From: Thalassobius sp034670005
GTDB lineage: Bacteria > Pseudomonadota > Alphaproteobacteria > Rhodobacterales > Rhodobacteraceae
Length of the DNA: 64,000 nt
NCBI RefSeq assembly: GCF_034670005.1
Contig: NZ_JAXMOH010000005.1
Location: 124,001 to 188,000, forward strand
Direction of reading: 5' to 3'
Positions within the stretch are counted from its first letter, which is position 1, and each line of letters begins with the position of its first letter. Below the pieces are notes generated by a model. It saw only the letters and a list, made by a program, of their open reading frames with translations, made no database searches and was not told the origin of the DNA. The translations under genes and the position numbers were made by a program. Shown one piece after another: positions 59,019-64,000 of the stretch.

Positions 59019-59093
59019 TGGCATCCCGTAGGGGAATCGAACCCCTCTTTCCAGGTTGAAAACCTGGCGTCCTAACCGATAGACGAACGGGAC
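59019..59093 (-). tRNA. tRNA-Glu (anticodon TTC), copy 2
   Basis: A 75-nt tRNA identical in body to copy 1, with discriminator G and encoded CCA (reverse complement of TGG at 59019-59021). Discriminator G is the standard glutamate identity base. It lies upstream of the YghU gene and downstream of recJ, all on the minus strand. Confidence 0.95.
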
Positions 59094-59176
59094 ATGCCTG
59101 TCGCGTGCGCGGTATGTAGGCAAAGCCCGCCGCCGCCGCAAGCGGAAAATGCCGCAGTGGTGGCGGAATTCGACGC

Positions 59177-60940
59177 TCAGAGCTGTGTGGCCTCGGCGGC
59201 GTCTTCCAGCCGCAGCTGAACCGATTGCCGCCCGCCCCAGCTGTTGATTTCCAGCCGCCCGGCCAGATGGAACCGCGCGCCGCTGCGATCCGACAACCGC
59301 GGACCCAGCGGCCCGTCGAAAGCTCCGAAGCAAATCGCGTCGATCCGTGCGCCCAGCCCGTCACCGAAACTGAGCTTGAGATGCGATTCGCCAACCCGCT
59401 TGGCGAAACTGATCTGAACGTCCGGAAATACATAGCGCGGGGCAGGGGCGCTGGCCCCGAACGGCCCGGCCTTTTCGATCTGTTCGACCAATTCGACCTG
59501 CGCCGCGCCCGGCATCAAAATCCCGTCCAGTTTCAGATCCGCCGGTCCGGCATCGCCCGCGCCCTGCCGGGCCAGCAATTCCGACAGCCGTGTCATCGCG
59601 GCGTCTACCTTGTCGCGGGCCACGGTCAGACCGGCGGCCATCTTGTGACCGCCCCCTTTGATCAACAGACCCTCGGCTGCAAGCCGCTGAATACTGGCCC
59701 CCAGATCGACACCGCTGATCGATCGGCCCGATCCCTTGCCCTCATCCCCCTCCAGCCCGATCACGATGGCAGGGCGGTTGGTCATTTCTTTCAGCCGGCT
59801 GGCCACGATACCGACCACGCCGGGGTGCCACCCTTCACCCGCCGCCCAGACCAGCGGCGCGTCCAGTCCCCGGTTTTCGGCCTGCTCGATCGCCGCCGCG
59901 CGCACGGCGTTTTCGATTTCGCGCCGTTCGCTGTTCAACTCGTCCAGTCGTTCAGCCATTGCCCGCGCCTCTGCAGGGTTGTCGGTCGATAACAGCCGCG
60001 CGCCCAGATCGGCGGCACCGATCCGGCCCCCCGCATTGACCCGCGGGCCCAGTACAAAGCCCAGATGATAGGACGTCGGGGCCTGATCTATCCGGCCTAC
60101 ATCCGACAGCGCCACCAGCCCGGGCCGCGCCCGTCGCGCCATGATCTTCAACCCTTGCCGCACCAGCGCCCGGTTGACCCCGATCAAAGGCGCCACATCG
60201 GCCACCGTGGCCAGCGCGACCAGATCCAGCATCGCCATCAGGTCGGGGCCCTGCGCGCCCTCGCCGCGCATCTGCCGGTTCGCCTCGACCAGCATCAAAA
60301 ACACCACCGCGGCGGCACAGAGATGCGCCAGGTCGCCGGTTTCGTCCTGCCGATTGGGGTTCACCACAGCCAGACAATCGGGCAGGGTTTCGCCACCCAG
60401 ATGGTGGTCCAACACCACCACATCGGTGCCCCTGGCTGCTGCAATCGCAGCGTAGCTCAGCGTGCCACAATCGACGCAGATAATCAGATCGTGATCGCGC
60501 GCCAGTGCTGCCATCGCCGGTTCGTTGGGGCCGTAGCCTTCGTCGATCCGGTCCGGCACGTAAAGCGTCGCCTGCCGCCCCATCCGGCGCAACCAGTCGA
60601 TCAGCAGCGCCGCAGAGGACCCGCCATCGACATCGTAATCGGCGAAAATGGCAATCTTTTCGCGCGTCTTCACCGCACGCAGGAAACGCGCGGCGGCCTT
60701 TTCCATGTCTTTCAGGGACTGTGGGTCGGGCAGCAGGTCGCGCAGCTGCGGGTCGAGGAACCCCGGAACCGCCTCGGGGGCGACGCCGCGCCGCGCCAGT
60801 GTCTGGCACAGGGGGCTGGGCAGGTCAGTCTGCTGGCGCATCGCCTCAGCCATCCGCTCGACCTCCGGTCCCGGTCCGATCCAGCGCCGCCCGGTCAGCG
60901 ACCCCTCAACCCCCAGATATGCCCGCTCACCCGTTTTCAA
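59177..60940 (-). CDS. recJ: Single-stranded-DNA exonuclease RecJ
   Basis: A 587-residue RecJ, a 5'-3' ssDNA exonuclease in recombination and mismatch repair. DHH-phosphoesterase motifs: FADYDVDGGSSAALL (101-106 core), VDCGT near 155, DHHLGGE at 178-184 and RINAGGRIGAAD-like VNAGGRIGAAD (motif IV). The C-terminal DHHA1 region includes KGGGHKMAAGLTV. The start used is TTG at 60940, preceded by AGGAGG (60945-60950); no nearby ATG exists in frame. The frame continues to 61000 without a ribosome site. It is followed by hom in the same direction upstream. Confidence 0.92.
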   Translation of the reverse strand: MKTGERAYLGVEGSLTGRRWIGPGPEVERMAEAMRQQTDLPSPLCQTLARRGVAPEAVPGFLDPQLRDLLPDPQSLKDMEKAAARFLRAVKTREKIAIFADYDVDGGSSAALLIDWLRRMGRQATLYVPDRIDEGYGPNEPAMAALARDHDLIICVDCGTLSYAAIAAARGTDVVVLDHHLGGETLPDCLAVVNPNRQDETGDLAHLCAAAVVFLMLVEANRQMRGEGAQGPDLMAMLDLVALATVADVAPLIGVNRALVRQGLKIMARRARPGLVALSDVGRIDQAPTSYHLGFVLGPRVNAGGRIGAADLGARLLSTDNPAEARAMAERLDELNSERREIENAVRAAAIEQAENRGLDAPLVWAAGEGWHPGVVGIVASRLKEMTNRPAIVIGLEGDEGKGSGRSISGVDLGASIQRLAAEGLLIKGGGHKMAAGLTVARDKVDAAMTRLSELLARQGAGDAGPADLKLDGILMPGAAQVELVEQIEKAGPFGASAPAPRYVFPDVQISFAKRVGESHLKLSFGDGLGARIDAICFGAFDGPLGPRLSDRSGARFHLAGRLEINSWGGRQSVQLRLEDAAEATQL

Positions 60941-61027
60941 AAAGCCTCCTGGCCTTTTCGCTGTTCCCAAAATACTCCCGCCAGAGGCGTCCCGCCACAA
61001 TCGCCGTCGTGACGGTCCAGGCGGGGA

Positions 61028-62314
61028 TCACACGCTTTCGATCCGCAGCGCCACCGGCGCTTCGGCCATCACGTCGGTTTCGGCAATCGCGGCCAGCGCG
61101 GCGTCGACATCAGCCCGCGTCGCTTTGTGGGTCACGATCAGCACCGGAGCCTTATCATCGACATGGCCGTATTGCCGCATCCGGTTGATCGACACGCCTG
61201 CCTCGCCCAGAATCGAGGCGATCTTGGCCAGCGCCCCCGGTTTGTCCTTCAACCCCATCCGCAGGTAATACGGCGCGGGCAGGGTGGATTTGCCTCGTGT
61301 AGCCTGTTTCAGGGTTGTGGCGGGCTGACCAAAGACCGGGTAGCGCACACCGCGCGCTATATCGCAAACATCGCCCATCACCGCGCTGGCGGTCGGGCCT
61401 TCGCCCGCGCCCGCGCCGCGCAACACGATCTGACCGACGCTGTCGCCTTCGACGACCACCATGTTGGTGCCGCCTTCCAACTGGCCCAGCGGGCTGTCGG
61501 CAGGCACCAGGCAGGGCGACATGCGCTGTTCCAGTCCGCGACCGGTTAGCTGCGCCACGCCCAGCAGCTTGATGCGATAGCCCATATCGGCGGCCTGACG
61601 GATATCTTCCAGGCTGATCCGCTGAATCCCTTCCAGTTCGACCCCGTCGAAATCGACCTGAGTGCCGAAGGCCAGCGCGGACAGGATTGCCAATTTGTGC
61701 CCGGCATCAATCCCGCCCACGTCGAGATTGGGATCGGCTTCCAGATAGCCCAGCTTGGCGGCTTCATCGAACAAGGTGTTGTAGCCCTGTCCGGTGGCTT
61801 CCATCCGGGTCAGGATGTAGTTGCAGGTGCCGTTCATCACCCCCATGACGCGGCTGATTTCGTTCGCTGCCAAACCCTCGGCCAACGATTTGATGATCGG
61901 GATACCGCCCGCCACGGCGGCCTCATAGCGGATCACCCGACCCGTCGCTTCGGCCTGTTCTGCCAATGCCTGACCGTGACGGGCCAGCAGCGCCTTGTTG
62001 GCCGTGACCACGTCTTTACCCGCGGCCAAAGCGGCCTCGATCGAGGCCTTCGCCGGGCCGTCTTCGCCGCCCATCAATTCGACATAGACGTCGACATCGT
62101 CACGCTGGGCCAGCGCGACAGGGTCGTCTTCCCAGCCATAGTTCGACAGGTTGACGCCGCGATCCTTGGTCCGCGACCGGGCCGAAATGGCGCTGATCGT
62201 TACCTCGCGACCGGTACGTGCTGTCAGAAGAGCCGCCTGTTGACGGACGATTTTCACGACGCCGACACCGACGGTGCCCAGCCCGGCAATGCCAAGGCGC
62301 AAGGGGTGGCTCAT
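61028..62314 (-). CDS. hom: Homoserine dehydrogenase
   Basis: A 428-residue homoserine dehydrogenase, making homoserine for threonine and methionine. The NAD(P) motif is LGIAGLGTVGVGVV at residue 7, substrate loop GGIPIIKSLAEGLA, VMGVMNGTCNYILTRME as signature, and a C-terminal ACT domain (KDKPGALAKIASILGEAGVSI) for threonine feedback. AGGAGGG precedes the ATG at 62314; the frame extends upstream. The ACT domain shows a feedback-regulated form. Confidence 0.96.
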   Translation of the reverse strand: MSHPLRLGIAGLGTVGVGVVKIVRQQAALLTARTGREVTISAISARSRTKDRGVNLSNYGWEDDPVALAQRDDVDVYVELMGGEDGPAKASIEAALAAGKDVVTANKALLARHGQALAEQAEATGRVIRYEAAVAGGIPIIKSLAEGLAANEISRVMGVMNGTCNYILTRMEATGQGYNTLFDEAAKLGYLEADPNLDVGGIDAGHKLAILSALAFGTQVDFDGVELEGIQRISLEDIRQAADMGYRIKLLGVAQLTGRGLEQRMSPCLVPADSPLGQLEGGTNMVVVEGDSVGQIVLRGAGAGEGPTASAVMGDVCDIARGVRYPVFGQPATTLKQATRGKSTLPAPYYLRMGLKDKPGALAKIASILGEAGVSINRMRQYGHVDDKAPVLIVTHKATRADVDAALAAIAETDVMAEAPVALRIESV

Positions 62315-62410
62315 CTGGCCCTCCTGACTGTTACGGATCTTTGACAGGCGATGTACCGGGTCTTGCTGCCCGGCGCAACGCGGCAATTGGCGGTCCGCGG
62401 CAGCGTCGCC

Positions 62411-62665
62411 TTAATCCACCGCAAGCTGCCGCAACCGGGCGGCGCGGGCGCGCAGCGCCCCGGCACGGGCTTGCAGGGCGGCATCGGTATCCTCGGTGAT
62501 AGCGCTCTGTGCATTGGCCGCCAGAATCGGCTCCAGCGGCAACAGCGCCGGAAAATCGGCCTGTCGCGCCGCCGGTTCAATCCGGTCATCCAGATCGGGA
62601 AAATCGGCGCAGCCGGTCAGGCCGGTCAGGGAAAGGGCAATAAACAGGGCGGTGGTCGCGCGCAT
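62411..62665 (-). CDS. Small lipoprotein, unknown
   Basis: An 84-residue predicted lipoprotein with lipobox LTGC, lipidated C19 (ALFIALSLTGLTGCADFPD). The mature part is acidic then Ala/Arg-rich helical (AALQARAGALRARAARLRQL). It is short and lacks a known domain. It could be a periplasmic scaffold. Upstream of hom by 96 bases, same strand. Confidence 0.72.
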   Translation of the reverse strand: MRATTALFIALSLTGLTGCADFPDLDDRIEPAARQADFPALLPLEPILAANAQSAITEDTDAALQARAGALRARAARLRQLAVD

Positions 62666-62775
62666 GGCGAACTCTCATCAGCAGGGCTTGTCCCGTTCTT
62701 GCACCAGAACCGGTCTTGCGGCAAGAGATAGCGATTCGTCGTTGGTGGTATTGGCGGGCAGATGCCTCTTTGATT

Positions 62776-62789
62776 TGAACGAATGTTCA
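62776..62789. promoter_or_regulatory. Palindromic operator upstream of TetR gene
   Basis: TGAAC-GAAT-GTTCA, 15 bases before the TetR start at 62804, followed by ATATAAAT. Perfect 5-base arms. It is well placed for autorepression by the TetR regulator downstream. Confidence 0.6.
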
Positions 62790-62803
62790 TATAAATTCCC
62801 CGC

Positions 62804-63391
62804 ATGGCCAGAACAGCAGGTTCCCATTCCGATATCACCGGTCCGCGCGTGCTTGATGCGGCGATGCGGCTTTTCGCGCGCCACGGCTATGCTGCCGTAT
62901 CGATGCGCCAGATCGCCAAGGAGGTCGGCGTGCAGGCCGGAGCGCTGTACAATTACACCCCCGATAAGCAATCGTTGCTGTCTGATCTGATGCGGCGTCA
63001 CATGGATGATCTGCTAGCCGCGCGCGCCGCGCACCGGCACCCCGGCACCGCGCTGGAAAAGCTTGAAGAGTTTACCCGGTTCCATATCCGCTATCACCTC
63101 GACCGCTCGGACGAGGTGTTCATCGCCTATATGGAACTGCGCAACCTGACGCCGGAAAATTTCATCGCGGTCGAGGCCCTGCGCCGCCGTTATGAAAACG
63201 AACTGGAATCCATTCTGCGGCAGGGAGCAGAGGAAGGTGTGTTTGCCATCACTGATAGCCGGATCGAAACCATGGCGGTCATCGCCATGCTGACCGGCGT
63301 GACCACATGGTATCGCGCCGAAGGCCGGCTTTCGGCGGACGAGGTTGAAGGCATCTATTGGGACATGGTGCGCAAGGCCGTCTCGGTCTGA
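62804..63391 (+). CDS. TetR/AcrR-family regulator
   Basis: A 195-residue TetR protein. The HTH covers about residues 12-58 (GPRVLDAAMRLFARHGYAAV, MRQIAKEVGVQAGALYNYTPDKQSLL, in part). The ligand domain includes YHLDRSDEVFIAYMELRNLTPENF and is full length. It is followed by a small membrane protein gene and is divergent from the lipoprotein/hom pair. The target is unknown, but the palindrome just upstream fits autorepression. Confidence 0.9.
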   Translation: MARTAGSHSDITGPRVLDAAMRLFARHGYAAVSMRQIAKEVGVQAGALYNYTPDKQSLLSDLMRRHMDDLLAARAAHRHPGTALEKLEEFTRFHIRYHLDRSDEVFIAYMELRNLTPENFIAVEALRRRYENELESILRQGAEEGVFAITDSRIETMAVIAMLTGVTTWYRAEGRLSADEVEGIYWDMVRKAVSV

Positions 63392-63461
63392 GTGTCGCAA
63401 AGCCTCTCGCATTGCGACGACAGACCGGCTATCAGCGGCGCAACAGGCAAAGAGGTGCGAA

Positions 63462-63956
63462 ATGGACGGTTCGGGACAACAGAAAATTCTGGCCACGGCA
63501 CAGGCATCAGTTCTGCGGCGCTGGACGGGGATCGGTTTGCTGGTGCTGCTGGGGGCGATGATGGTCGCGTTGGCCTTCAGTATCCCGTCCGCTTCGGCGC
63601 TGGGACTTCAGGTGGTCCTGATCCTGCTCGGCGCGGCGATGATTGCCTTTGCGGTCAAGATGCATGGCGCGACCCGGCTCGGCCTGCAACTGACCGAAAG
63701 CGCCCTGTGTGATAGCGATGGTACCGAAATCGCCCGGGTCGAGGATATCGTTAGCGTCAATCGTGGCACCTTTGCGTTCAAGCCGTCGCATGGCTTCATG
63801 CTGCTGCTGGCGCAGCCGCGCGGGCGGCGCTGGCAACCCGGCATCTGGTGGCGGATGGGCCGGCGGGTCGGGATCGGCGGGGTGCTGCCCGGCGGGCAAA
63901 CCAAAGCGATCGCCGAAATTCTTCAGGTCATGATCTCGGAACGGTCGGACGGCTGA
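63462..63956 (+). CDS. Membrane protein with a PH-like cytosolic domain (uncertain)
   Basis: A 164-residue protein with two adjacent membrane helices (IGLLVLLGAMMVALAFSI and LGLQVVLILLGAAMIAFAV) and then a soluble strand-rich part (LQLTESALCDSDGTEIARVED, SVNRGTFAFKPSHGFMLLL) that reads like a short PH-type domain. AGAGG precedes the ATG at 63462; the frame opens farther upstream inside the TetR gene. Function unknown. It ends 44 bases before the window edge. Confidence 0.65.
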   Translation: MDGSGQQKILATAQASVLRRWTGIGLLVLLGAMMVALAFSIPSASALGLQVVLILLGAAMIAFAVKMHGATRLGLQLTESALCDSDGTEIARVEDIVSVNRGTFAFKPSHGFMLLLAQPRGRRWQPGIWWRMGRRVGIGGVLPGGQTKAIAEILQVMISERSDG

Positions 63957-64000
63957 TCCCCGGTCAACTGTCCGGGTACCGGTTCCAGGCCAGTTGCGGG

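Noticed and set aside
58845..59333. Minus-strand frames running through the tRNA-Glu copy
   Set aside because: The shared peptide FVYRLGRQVFNLERG in two frames is simply translated tRNA.
1..64000. CRISPR array, prophage, insertion sequence or integrase
   Set aside because: No regularly spaced repeats, transposase, integrase or phage structural genes were seen.

Overview
The window is a high-GC chromosomal segment of an alphaproteobacterium, almost certainly a member of the Rhodobacteraceae (Roseobacter-type). The evidence is the pha gene arrangement, ThyX in place of ThyA, a DUF2842 gene directly after purA, DUF1194 and TerB-like proteins, and the overall protein style. It is mostly core chromosome. 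I see no prophage, transposase, CRISPR array or rRNA operon. Two genes are visibly more AT-rich than their surroundings and look acquired: a RelA/SpoT-domain protein at about 9.8-10.85 kb and an unknown membrane protein at 19.3-20.0 kb.

Layout. 1-8.5 kb: the start of parE (cut by the window edge), a large membrane hybrid histidine kinase, an alpha/beta hydrolase, a PPK2 polyphosphate kinase, a DUF2461 protein, a small conserved protein and a MATE exporter. 8.6-14 kb: a class II aldolase, a structured intergenic element, the RelA/SpoT island gene, an aspartate aminotransferase pair, XRE-sdhE and a MarR-type regulator. 14-18.2 kb: a tight leftward run of a surface-type lipoprotein, a Slam-type outer-membrane translocator, gloA and two secreted DUF1194 (VWA) proteins. 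18.4-22.5 kb: thyX, the AT-rich orphan, a REP-rich spacer, an HPF/RaiA-like protein, a small secreted protein, a cold-shock protein and an ArsC-like reductase. 22.4-25 kb: a bufferin (copper RiPP) operon bufA-bufB-bufC-doxX, with a strong hairpin after the precursor gene.

25-34.4 kb: thrS, a TetR/SDR divergent pair with two perfect palindromic operators, a fold-IV aminotransferase with a divergent Lrp regulator, an HxlR regulator with a QueG-like/SCP2 fusion protein, and a run of small hydrolases and a VOC protein. 34.5-40 kb: the complete PHB cluster, phaZ divergent from phaC-phaP-phaR-lysR, with three CTGC-N3-GCAG palindromes in the phaZ/phaC and phaC/phaP spacers that probably bind PhaR. 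40-49.8 kb: a leftward amine/amino-acid module with a polar amino-acid ABC transporter (four genes), two glutamine-synthetase-like ligases, a class I amidotransferase, a PuuB-like oxidase and a DegT aminotransferase. This resembles a gamma-glutamylation pathway.

50-64 kb: twin TerB-like genes, DUF1330, an unknown gene, pyrG, secG, a GNAT, a small membrane protein, purA-DUF2842, a cytochrome c, two tRNA-Glu genes bracketing a YghU-type GST, recJ, hom, a small lipoprotein, a TetR regulator with its own palindrome and a small membrane protein. Start codons were chosen from visible Shine-Dalgarno sites and family length. Several genes appear to use GTG or TTG, and one ABC permease has no normal start where homology predicts one. 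All family names come from reading the translated sequences; no database search was run.
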